Source: WRAU01 sp964277385
GTDB taxonomy: Bacteria > Pseudomonadota > Alphaproteobacteria > WRAU01 > Hepatincolaceae
Direction: 5' to 3'
Length of the DNA stretch: 64,000 bases
NCBI GenBank assembly: GCA_964277385.1
Contig: OZ195520.1
Location: 1,116,001-1,180,000, forward strand
Each line of letters opens with the position of its first letter. Position 1 is the first letter of the stretch. This document shows positions 32,937-39,457 of this stretch, one piece after another. The notes under the pieces are model-generated. The model was given only the letters and a program-made list of their open reading frames with translations. It was not told where the DNA came from and searched no databases. Position numbers and translations under genes: made by a program.

Positions 32937-33412
32937 TATTTACCTTTAAGTTTTGCCATCTCAACAATGAAATTTGTCATTGTTTTAAGGTATGAACTCC
33001 CTGCATACAGTTTGTCTTTAGCTTTAATATCGTAAATATCTATAGACATAATTAGTTTTCTTGAAAAATCTTCTAGTAGAGATATAATATCCTCCACTTT
33101 TGCCTCTGCATTGGTTTCTTTTTTAATAATAAGTTCTGCTTCCACTTGCTCTGGCTCGCTTTCTGTTTCTTCTTCTAAGTTTTCTTTTTTAATAATAAGT
33201 TCAGTTTTAGCTTGCTGTTTTGTTTGTATTCTTTCTACAAGATCTACTGCTTCCATTAATGCTTTCTTACTGGCATCACTCATGTAATGTTTCTTTCCTC
33301 TGCTAAGGGATGATGCTGAAGAATAACCAAGCTTTTTTGCTAAATTTTCTCCTCTCATTCCCAACTTGTAATACTTTACATACTTAGCTTCATCAAATAT
33401 CTTTCTGCTCAT
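32936..33412 (-). CDS. terS: Terminase small subunit
   Basis: 158 aa. The N-terminal YYKLGMRGENLAKKLGYSSA looks like a helix-turn-helix for DNA recognition. The middle has a 13-residue near-repeat (ELIIKKENLEEET; ELIIKKETNAEAK) flanking an acidic stretch, and the C-terminal helix would bind the large subunit. First gene of the packaging operon, with late element copy 4 and TTAAC repeats upstream. Confidence 0.75.
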   Translation of the reverse strand: MSRKIFDEAKYVKYYKLGMRGENLAKKLGYSSASSLSRGKKHYMSDASKKALMEAVDLVERIQTKQQAKTELIIKKENLEEETESEPEQVEAELIIKKETNAEAKVEDIISLLEDFSRKLIMSIDIYDIKAKDKLYAGSSYLKTMTNFIVEMAKLKGK

Positions 33413-33452
33413 ACTAAATTAATTACCATGAAGCAATCAAAACCTATAGTTT

Positions 33453-33475
33453 TTAGTTTTTATTTTTTTTACTTA
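33453..33475 (-). promoter_or_regulatory. Late-operon element, copy 4 (packaging operon)
   Basis: Minus-strand TAAGTAAAAAAAATAAAAAC followed by TAA, 41 bp before the terminase small subunit ATG. CTATAG lies just downstream. Same 23-bp block as copies at 5839, 16361 and 27820. Confidence 0.6.
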
Positions 33476-33477
33476 CT

Positions 33478-33532
33478 GTTAATAAAAAAACTTAACAGTT
33501 AACTTAACACTCTTATTAACAGTGTTATTAAC
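33478..33532. repeat. TTAAC repeat cluster next to terS, possible packaging site
   Basis: TTAAC occurs five times between 33492 and 33532 (33492, 33499, 33504, 33516, 33528), with GTTAA at 33478 and the palindrome GTTAAC at 33498-33503. A cluster of short repeats immediately before terS is a common location for a pac or cos recognition site bound by the small terminase. Confidence 0.4.
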
Positions 33533-33630
33533 AATAAAAAAAGTAAAAAATGATTAATGGATATTATTATCATGTGTGCTTAATATTCTACTTGTAATCA
33601 AATAGTTATCTAAAATAAAAGGAGATAAAA

Positions 33631-33975
33631 ATGTGGAGTTCTTTATTGGGATTATTAAAACCCCTTATAAATATTAGTAGCGATGTAGCAAAAAATAGAT
33701 TAATTAATAAGCATACAACAAAAGGAGTATCTTTATTAGTAGTAGTTGGAGTTGCTTTTTTAGGATTAAACGAAGTTCAAGCAAACTTGATAATGAATTT
33801 ATTAAGTGGTACAAATATTGGCTATTTAGATATATGGATACTAGCACTAAATGTTGCTTTACTATACATTGGATTCAGAGGTGTAAAACTTATTGCAAGA
33901 GCATCTGATTGTATCTTTCAAGAAAAATTACTTAATAAAATTAAGAAAGATAATGAAGAAAAAAATAATGAATAA
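33631..33975 (+). CDS. Putative holin
   Basis: 114 aa with AAAGGAGAT before the ATG. Two transmembrane segments (GVSLLVVVGVAFLGL and IWILALNVALLYIGF), a short loop, and a charged C-terminus ending KKDNEEKNNE, the layout of a two-span class II holin. It is the only rightward gene among the late genes and stands alone next to the terminase. Its separation from the endolysin is unusual; it could instead be another small membrane protein. Confidence 0.5.
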   Translation: MWSSLLGLLKPLINISSDVAKNRLINKHTTKGVSLLVVVGVAFLGLNEVQANLIMNLLSGTNIGYLDIWILALNVALLYIGFRGVKLIARASDCIFQEKLLNKIKKDNEEKNNE

Positions 33976-34023
33976 TAACATATCAATATATTTAATATTC
34001 AAAATAATGTTTTAACTAATCTA

Positions 34024-34048
34024 AAGGAGGTCCTTTAAAAACCTCCTT
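34024..34048. terminator. Hairpin between convergent genes
   Basis: AAGGAGGT (34024-34031) / ACCTCCTT (34041-34048) between the holin-like gene and the ParE stop. T runs are weak on both sides. Confidence 0.45.
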
Positions 34049-34337
34049 ATTCTTTACTTTGTTTTTGATGTAAAATAGATATTATAACAATCTTTTCATT
34101 ATCAATATAATAAGAAATTAAAAATGGATACTTTTGTACTACATATTCTCTTACTTCTTTAATTTCATCTATTTCCCTTGCAATATAAGGATTATTTAAT
34201 ATTTTTAATTCACAATCTTTTACGCATGAAACAAATTTTTCTGATACTTCTAAACCTGCGACTCTATTATACCAATCTATATAATTGCTAAATAATTTTA
34301 AAGCTTTAGGTGTCCATTTTATTGTGTAATTTTGCAT
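34047..34337 (-). CDS. ParE/RelE-family toxin
   Basis: 96 aa with TIKWTPKALKLFSNYIDWYN, IREVREYVVQKYPFLISYYI-type core (EVREYVVQKYPFLISYYID) and VIISILHQKQSK, matching the ParE/RelE fold (the final IxxILHxRR-like motif). ParE toxins poison gyrase; RelE relatives cut mRNA on ribosomes. The start overlaps the antitoxin 3' end by 19 bp. Confidence 0.85.
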   Translation of the reverse strand: MQNYTIKWTPKALKLFSNYIDWYNRVAGLEVSEKFVSCVKDCELKILNNPYIAREIDEIKEVREYVVQKYPFLISYYIDNEKIVIISILHQKQSKE

Positions 34338-34561
34338 TTATTGTAAACTGCCTCTACTTCTTCATCACTTGCATAAACACCTTTTTTAGCTTCATCTAAT
34401 CCTGCTTGCATTTGTTGAAGTTGCCAATCTCTTAGTTCCTTTTGCTTACCTATCTCTGCCCAATATTGAATTTGTTGTGGTACTGTTCTAAAATCCTTAT
34501 CTGCCCATGATTTAACTTCTTTTACAAACTCTTCTGGTAATCTTATAGATTTATATCCCAT
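34319..34561 (-). CDS. ParD-like ribbon-helix-helix antitoxin
   Basis: 80 aa beginning MGYKSIRLPEEFVKEVKSWA, with DFRTVPQQIQYWAEIGKQ, a ribbon-helix-helix pattern found in ParD-like antitoxins (TA_anti/ParD-like). The acidic C-terminus (LDEAKKGVYASDEEVEAVYN) would wrap the toxin. First gene of the operon; a consensus-like promoter with palindromes lies at 34594-34649. Confidence 0.8.
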   Translation of the reverse strand: MGYKSIRLPEEFVKEVKSWADKDFRTVPQQIQYWAEIGKQKELRDWQLQQMQAGLDEAKKGVYASDEEVEAVYNKCKITQ

Positions 34562-34593
34562 CGTGATATCTCCTTATTTTTATTAATAGATTA

Positions 34594-34649
34594 ACTATAA
34601 TGCAAATAGCTACAACCTGCAACAAAAAACATAATTCTTGTTGCAACAA
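34594..34649 (-). promoter_or_regulatory. Promoter and operator of the ParDE operon
   Basis: Minus strand TTGCAG (34622-34617), 17-bp spacer, TATAGT (34599-34594). The palindrome TTGTTGCAACAA (34638-34649) and a second half-site TTGTTGCAGGTTG (34625-34613) overlap or adjoin the -35 box, giving likely autorepression by the antitoxin. Confidence 0.65.
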
Positions 34650-34661
34650 TTATCTATAAAA

Positions 34662-34686
34662 AAAGAGGACTATATAAGCCCTCTTT
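34662..34686 (-). terminator. Terminator after Bro cassette C
   Basis: Minus strand AAAGAGGGC, TATATA-type loop, GTCCTCTTT, T run; same hairpin as in cassettes A and B. Confidence 0.8.
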
Positions 34687-34713
34687 CTTTTTAAAATATG
34701 ATAAAATAACTGA

Positions 34714-35303
34714 TTAATCAAAACTAAGTTGTTTGTATCTATCGTATTTTATTAAACGAGAATTAAAACGATATTCTCCTGAGTTCTTTTTAAATTCTAA
34801 ACTTATTCTACTTATTTGTTTTATGTTATCTTTCATATTCTTAATTTCTTTTTCCATAAAATCTAAAGTTTTTAATGTGCTGCGAGAATAAACATCAATT
34901 ATATTAGAATGTTCATATATCCAATTCATAGGATACTCTAAACTTCCAAACTCTAAATATTCGGGTTCTTCTTTATTTATACTATAACTTCCAGTTTTGC
35001 GAATACTTGGTAATACTTCACTGGTTACCCATCTCTTGAATTCTTTTGCACTTGGTAATTTTGAAGAAAGTATTAAGCTATATAATCCACTTTCATTTAT
35101 TACTATTTTTTAGGGTTGCCAATACCGTCACGAATTGTTACTGTATTCTTATCTTCAATATCTACATGATCTTTTATAGCTTTTCTATTATTGCTATATC
35201 CAATGGAATTAGCTATGTCTACAGCTACAAACCATGTTTCATCATTAATTAAAAGAGTTCTTATATTAAATTTATCATTGTGAAAATTAGATATATTACA
35301 CAT
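34714..35303 (-). pseudogene. Bro-N antirepressor gene with single-base frameshift (cassette C)
   Basis: From ATG 35303 the frame gives MCNISNFHNDKFNIRTLLIN ... TIRDGIGNPKK and stops at TAG 35103-35105, directly after a run of six A on the coding strand (35106-35111). Adding one base restores IVINESGLYSLILSSKLPSA, then KEFKRWVTSEVLPSIRKTGS and the constant C-terminal module to 34714. The gene is thus interrupted only by a homopolymer length change. It could be a sequencing error, a phase-variable tract or a true pseudogene. Confidence 0.8.
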
Positions 35304-35338
35304 TGTACTTCTCCTTACTACGGGATTAATATTATATT

Positions 35339-35422
35339 GGGCGGGGACGTTAGTAACTCAGTACAATAAAATGAGCGGAATTATTCCCCTTGCGGGTCTT
35401 GTATTCTTCGCCCTCCCCACCA
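35339..35422 (-). ncRNA. C4-like structured leader RNA, copy C1
   Basis: Minus strand with inner hairpin CCC-GCAA-GGG, in which the stem differs from A1 (AGUA/UACU) and A2 (CUC/GAG) but pairing and GNRA loop are kept. Closing helix GGGGAGGGC side pairs with GUCCCCGCC side. Promoter TTGTTT (35453-35448), 16-bp spacer, TATATA (35431-35426). Confidence 0.65.
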
Positions 35423-35556
35423 TAATATATAAAATGCACCTATAAAGAAACAAAACAAGCAATGCAATTTAAAAAATGATAAAAAGTGTTTTTCCTAAGA
35501 TATTGTACAGAGGGTTACTATGCCCTACAAGATAATAATACTACAGAAGAAGATTC

Positions 35557-35646
35557 TTAGTCAAGAAATAAAAGAGGATGGTTATTAGTTGTTAAAATTC
35601 TTACTTTATGATTATCAAACTGAAATAATTGAATGTTACTAGTCAT
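35557..35646 (-). CDS. Truncated 29-codon Bro-N leader ORF (cassette C)
   Basis: MTSNIQLFQFDNHKVRILTT and onward to LLFLD, then TAA. Differs from the cassette A copy by only a few bases and has the same stop position. Preceded by AGGAGAAAAGATT. It lies between the two C4-like RNAs of cassette C. Confidence 0.55.
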   Translation of the reverse strand: MTSNIQLFQFDNHKVRILTTNNHPLLFLD

Positions 35647-35678
35647 AATCTTTTCTCCTTTCTACAGGTTATATTACT

Positions 35679-35760
35679 GGTGGCGGGACGTTAGAAACTC
35701 AACATAGTATGAGTGAGATTATTCCTCTTACGAGTATTGTATTCTCTGCCCTCCCGCCAT
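35679..35760 (-). ncRNA. C4-like structured leader RNA, copy C2
   Basis: Best-paired copy: closing helix UGGCGGGA / UCCCGCCA (8 bp, no mismatch), inner CUC-GUAA-GAG hairpin, 3' hairpin ACUCA...UGAGU. Promoter TTGTTT (35788-35783), 16-bp spacer, TATATT (35766-35761). The upstream region to 35941 has a conserved palindromic block and no gene. Confidence 0.65.
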
Positions 35761-35941
35761 AATATAAAATGCACCTATAAAGAAACAAAACAAACAATGC
35801 AAATTTTAAAATGATAGAAAGTATTTTTTCCTTGATACTATGTTAGAGGTTTCTACACCCTACAACCTAATTATAAAATATTTCAACACTATTAGTCAAA
35901 TAGAAATATAAAAATATTTTTACGCTAAATAAAAAAACTCT

Positions 35942-36496
35942 TTAAAAAGGATACTCTTTTGTTGTATATACTTCTATATTTGATAACATATTAAACATAA
36001 GCTCAGCATCTTTTTGGAAGTTATAAGTTGCTTTTATATATGGTTCGTTTCTTTTATCTTTTTCTGTGAATAAAAAATAAGAAATTCCATGTTCTTTATA
36101 CTTAGATATTAATTCTTTTTGTTCTTTTGAGAGTGGAGAACTACCACTTTTACATTCTACAAACACTGTATAGCCACACTTAAGAGTTATTGAGTAATCT
36201 AAATCACCCTTTAAGTAGCCTAGCCTTTTTATTAAATCAAAACGATTATTATTAGCTAAGGTTTTTACAATTTCATTAGAGTGTTTTCTAAAACAAACAA
36301 TCGGACTTTCTGTCATACTTTGCACTTGATTTATAACCAGTTTGAAATATTCTTCAAAAGTTTCTCCTTGTCTCTTGGCTTGCAATCCTATAAACTTCTT
36401 GTTTACTTTTGATCTCTTAGCTTTAAATGAGCTATCACTAGGTTTGCCAGCAAACTCTGAATTTCTCATAAATGATGGCAAATTTAAAAATTCCAT
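35942..36496 (-). CDS. VRR-NUC-like PD-(D/E)XK nuclease
   Basis: 184 aa. The catalytic segment GDLDYSITLKCGYTVFVECK, followed by SGSSPLSKEQKELISKYKEH and GISYFLF, matches VRR-NUC/Hjc-type nucleases (D...ECK then Q..hh..h...G). It probably resolves branched or recombination intermediates in phage replication. It is the last gene of the leftward early operon, just before Bro cassette C. Confidence 0.75.
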   Translation of the reverse strand: MEFLNLPSFMRNSEFAGKPSDSSFKAKRSKVNKKFIGLQAKRQGETFEEYFKLVINQVQSMTESPIVCFRKHSNEIVKTLANNNRFDLIKRLGYLKGDLDYSITLKCGYTVFVECKSGSSPLSKEQKELISKYKEHGISYFLFTEKDKRNEPYIKATYNFQKDAELMFNMLSNIEVYTTKEYPF

Positions 36497-36514
36497 TTTA
36501 TTAATCTCCTTTTT

Positions 36515-36703
36515 TTATTTTTTAAATATGTATTTCTCAGTTTCAAAATAATCTTTCCCTATTTCTTTTTGATAATTAGAAAGTATTCTCTCTACTTCTG
36601 ATGCAGGACTAATAAAATTAAAACCTTTTCTTTTTACTGGCAAAGTAATAGTTTCATAAAAAATCGTACATTCTACCAAGTTATTAAAATCATTAAAATT
36701 CAT
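36515..36703 (-). CDS. 62-aa protein of the leftward early operon
   Basis: Small mixed-charge protein (CTIFYETITLPVKRKGFNFI) with no recognised family. It overlaps the upstream gene by 11 bp, so it is translated as part of the replication operon. Function unknown. Confidence 0.4.
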   Translation of the reverse strand: MNFNDFNNLVECTIFYETITLPVKRKGFNFISPASEVERILSNYQKEIGKDYFETEKYIFKK

Positions 36704-37346
36704 CGTTGTAATCTGTAGTATCAGTTATTACCGCATTTATCTCCCAAAATGCTTGTGATTTTAAACCATCACAATATCTTAATGCTGTTTCTATCTCACT
36801 AAGAGCTGGCAAAAATTTCTGATTCCAATAATCCGTAGTTAAGACTTTATTAAGGTAAGACATTGGATAAATATGTAACTTATTAAAATAAGCTGTTTTT
36901 AACAATAAAGTATCCTTACCATAAGTTGTATGACTACTAATAAAATCATTTAATAAATCGTTTAAAGCTCTAACTTTATCTTTATTATTCAAGCATCTAC
37001 TTCCTAAGTATTTTTTTAAAACTACTAACTCTTGCTTATTATTAAAAGCAATTCCGTGCCTCTCTTCAGTTCGCAAAGTTACTTCCCATCCATCTTTTTT
37101 ACGCTTGCCTATCTCTTCTTTCTCTACTTTGATAATTGTACTTAACCTACCTGTTACAGAATAACTCTCTTCTTCTTTTAACTTATTTGGTAATCCAAGC
37201 CATTTAAAAAAATTTATTTGTAAAGTAACCATTGGGTCGCTTGTGTTTAAGGACAAATTTGATAACAACTTATTTATATTGAAATCTACTATATTATTAT
37301 TTTTAGAAATTGTTATGTTCTCAATTAAATGACCTATTTTTTTCAT
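36693..37346 (-). CDS. Early-operon protein, replication-associated by context
   Basis: 217 aa, helical with strand-rich middle (WEVTLRTEERHGIAF). No family recognised. It lies 3 bp after the probable replication protein gene and before the VRR nuclease, which suggests a role in phage DNA replication. Confidence 0.35.
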   Translation of the reverse strand: MKKIGHLIENITISKNNNIVDFNINKLLSNLSLNTSDPMVTLQINFFKWLGLPNKLKEEESYSVTGRLSTIIKVEKEEIGKRKKDGWEVTLRTEERHGIAFNNKQELVVLKKYLGSRCLNNKDKVRALNDLLNDFISSHTTYGKDTLLLKTAYFNKLHIYPMSYLNKVLTTDYWNQKFLPALSEIETALRYCDGLKSQAFWEINAVITDTTDYNDEF

Positions 37347-37349
37347 TAT

Positions 37350-38327
37350 TTATGCCCCATATTGCCTTTGCATTCTTCTCATTATCTCCTCTTCTACATT
37401 TATTTGAGACTTTGAATAAAATCCTTTCTGAGTTTTTTGTAGATTGTAGTTTAGGGTTTCCCATTTCCTTGTCTTAATAAATCCTGTTAAGTTTGGAATC
37501 CACTGAAAATCTGTATCTTTATAAAATTCAACAATACTGTCCATATTGTTCAATAAATCTTGCTTTTGATTTTTAGCGAGATCCATCCAAGCTTTTACAG
37601 TATCATCAAGTCTTGGTTTATACCTACCTTTAGGAAATCTCTCAATAACAAACTCTTTTAATATCTCTAACTCAGGAGTATCTATTATATCTTTGATAGG
37701 TAATCTTCTTTTTGTTTTTTTCTCATTTTTATCATTCTCATTTTTATCAAAAGTATTCTTAATTTTCTCATTCTCGTTTTTCTCATTTTTTCTTTTTTTA
37801 TTTTCTTTTTTAGAATCTTCTATAACTATTGATTCTATAGTAGTATTAGAATCCTCTAAAGAAAAACCCCCCTCCCCCTTTTTCTCATTTTTCTCATTTT
37901 CATTTCTCATTTTCTCAGAATTCTCATTCTCATTTTTCTCATTTTTGTTTCTCATTTTCTCAAAATTATCAATTCTTTCAATGATAGAGATTTGCAGGTT
38001 TTCAATGCGATTTAACCTATCTTCAATTCTCAAAATTGCATTAATCAGTTTCTCAAATTTCTCATTTTCATTTCTCATTTTCTCAAAATTATTTTTCTCA
38101 TTTTTCTCATTTTTCTCACTTTTCTCATTCTCACTTTTCTCATTTTTCTCATTTTTCTCATTTATCGTTTTTATCACTTTCTCTTTTTCTAAATTCTTTG
38201 ATAATTCTGATAAACTATATTTTTGAGAATACTTCCTTAACTTACATGACGGGATACCATTTTCTTGATATCTATATGCTGTTGCTTGTGATACTTTATA
38301 TGCTGACATTATTTCTTGAATATTCAT
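37350..38327 (-). CDS. Helix-turn-helix phage replication protein with Asn-Glu-Lys repeat linker
   Basis: 325 aa. The N-terminal MNIQEIMSAYKVSQATAYRY is a helix-turn-helix. Residues about 55-210 are almost entirely N, E, K, S repeats (EKNEKNEK, ENEKSEK). The C-terminal domain (ILKEFVIERFPKGRYKPRLD ... FQWIPNLTGFIKTRKWETL) resembles the C-terminal region of phage DnaD-like or replication-initiator proteins. The layout is two folded domains on a long charged tether. Location in the leftward early operon supports replication initiation or helicase loading. Confidence 0.55.
   Translation of the reverse strand: MNIQEIMSAYKVSQATAYRYQENGIPSCKLRKYSQKYSLSELSKNLEKEKVIKTINEKNEKNEKSENEKSEKNEKNEKNNFEKMRNENEKFEKLINAILRIEDRLNRIENLQISIIERIDNFEKMRNKNEKNENENSEKMRNENEKNEKKGEGGFSLEDSNTTIESIVIEDSKKENKKRKNEKNENEKIKNTFDKNENDKNEKKTKRRLPIKDIIDTPELEILKEFVIERFPKGRYKPRLDDTVKAWMDLAKNQKQDLLNNMDSIVEFYKDTDFQWIPNLTGFIKTRKWETLNYNLQKTQKGFYSKSQINVEEEIMRRMQRQYGA
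37720..38165 (-). repeat. In-gene low-complexity repeats encoding NEK/EKN
   Basis: Repeated coding units of AATGAGAAA type occur many times within the gene 37350-38327, in several blocks separated by short unique segments. They create the charged linker and would be prone to length change by slippage. Confidence 0.7.
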
Positions 38328-38329
38328 CT

Positions 38330-38587
38330 CTAAACTCTCGGTAAATCTGTTGAATTTAACAATGTTTTTAAGTACAGTTGATCTATTTCCTTCCTTAATT
38401 CCTTAATCTCATAAGTGGCTTTTAAAAGATTAGTAAGCTCTTCTTTTTTAATTAAGATATATTCTTCTGTTCTAGGTTTATTCAATTCCTTATTAAACTT
38501 AGCTAAATGTCTAAATGCTGTTGCTCTTGAACATTTATTAGCTTGAATATAATTTGAAATTAGATCTTTTGTTCTCATGATTAACAC
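38330..38587 (-). CDS. Small helix-turn-helix protein
   Basis: 85 aa. The N-terminus DLISNYIQANKCSRATAFRH parallels the HTH of the downstream protein (SAYKVSQATAYRYQENG). The C-terminal half is a charged helix (LLKATYEIKELRKEIDQLYL) suited to dimerisation. It lies 2 bp upstream of the replication protein gene. Probably a regulator or replication accessory. Confidence 0.5.
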   Translation of the reverse strand: MLIMRTKDLISNYIQANKCSRATAFRHLAKFNKELNKPRTEEYILIKKEELTNLLKATYEIKELRKEIDQLYLKTLLNSTDLPRV

Positions 38588-38596
38588 CTTAGTTAA

Positions 38597-38722
38597 TTAA
38601 TCTTTTCTTATTCTTATAGGAATTGTATTAAAGGTATCAAAAAGGCTAAATAATAAGATCCAACAATAACTTACACTTGTGAGCTCTGTAACTTGAAATA
38701 AAATAAAAAATCCTGTTATCAT
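38597..38722 (-). CDS. 41-aa hydrophobic protein overlapping its upstream gene
   Basis: ATG at 38722 overlaps the TGA of the upstream gene in an ATGA junction. Product MITGFFILFQVTELTSVSYC ... WILLFSLFDTF and a basic tail IRIRKD, i.e. one or two membrane spans. It fills an otherwise empty gap in the early operon. No family recognised. Confidence 0.45.
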   Translation of the reverse strand: MITGFFILFQVTELTSVSYCWILLFSLFDTFNTIPIRIRKD

Positions 38723-38967
38723 TCTTTAAATACCTCTTCTTTCTTATCACTTACATATATTTTATTAATCTTGTTATCTAATAAAAATCTAACTTTAATA
38801 ATGTTTTTATACTCTTCTTTAAACCTCTTAAATAAATCAGTCTCAAATGCCTCTTTATTCAAAACTATATATACTTGCTTAGATGATTCATAATTTATGT
38901 ATTCAAAAGCGACTCTTACACAATCAGCTACTCTTCTTTGTAAGCAAAAATCACTTAATATATACAT
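38719..38967 (-). CDS. 82-aa early protein
   Basis: MYILSDFCLQRRVADCVRVA start and DNKINKIYVSDKKEE end, predicted alpha/beta fold of about one Rossmann half. No family recognised. Second gene after the Cro-like regulator, spaced by 5 bp. Confidence 0.4.
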   Translation of the reverse strand: MYILSDFCLQRRVADCVRVAFEYINYESSKQVYIVLNKEAFETDLFKRFKEEYKNIIKVRFLLDNKINKIYVSDKKEEVFKE

Positions 38968-38972
38968 TTCTT

Positions 38973-39407
38973 TTAAAAATCCTCATTAAATTTTTCCTTA
39001 TAAAAATCCTTCAGTCTTTGCATCTCAAAATCTTTAATCAGTAAGCTACCATTTATTTTTCTACTTACCCCTGATAAACTATAATCTCGCTCTCCATCTC
39101 CTTTCATTACTACTGATAAAATTTTTAAAGGAACCTGTCTCTGATGCTTCTTATAAATCTCTTGTAATCTCTCTAAATCTTGTTTACCTTCTGTTAATAA
39201 TTTTCTCCTATCCTTATCATTAAGGATGAAACTATCTGGAGTAACTAATCCGTTAGTTACTTCATAAATGCGTTGCATAGTCTTCTTGTTAGGAGAATAT
39301 CTTCCATAAGCATAATTCACTACAGATACATGAGTAGTTCCTATTGCTTTTGCAAAACTTCTATAAGTATAGTTATTCTCCTTGAGGTATTCTTTAAATA
39401 TATTCAT
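38973..39407 (-). CDS. Cro-like helix-turn-helix regulator
   Basis: 144 aa. The N-terminal HTH_3-type domain is YRSFAKAIGTTHVSVVNYAY, and the rest is charged and helical. It is transcribed divergently from the CI-type repressor with a shared operator between them. The ATG at 39407 lies exactly 7 nt after the -10 box CATAAT, so the mRNA would be leaderless. First gene of the leftward early operon. Confidence 0.7.
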   Translation of the reverse strand: MNIFKEYLKENNYTYRSFAKAIGTTHVSVVNYAYGRYSPNKKTMQRIYEVTNGLVTPDSFILNDKDRRKLLTEGKQDLERLQEIYKKHQRQVPLKILSVVMKGDGERDYSLSGVSRKINGSLLIKDFEMQRLKDFYKEKFNEDF

Positions 39408-39413
39408 GCTTCT

Positions 39414-39442
39414 ATTATGGTAAGATTATCTTACCATGTCAA
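39414..39442 (-). promoter_or_regulatory. Leftward early promoter with operator in the spacer
   Basis: Minus strand TTGACA (39442-39437), 17-bp spacer, CATAAT (39419-39414). The spacer is the perfect palindrome TGGTAAGATNATCTTACCA (39418-39436). Repressor binding would exclude RNA polymerase. The same promoter-operator unit occurs at 44343-44371. Confidence 0.85.
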
Positions 39443-39457
39443 GCAAAAGGATTTTTG

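Noticed and set aside
37720..38165. Regular repeats considered as a CRISPR array
   Set aside because: The repeats are codon-level, of varying spacing, inside an ORF, and have no spacer structure. No cas genes are in the window.
37693..38226. Plus-strand ORF rich in Phe and Ser
   Set aside because: It is the complement of the NEK repeat region of the minus-strand replication gene.
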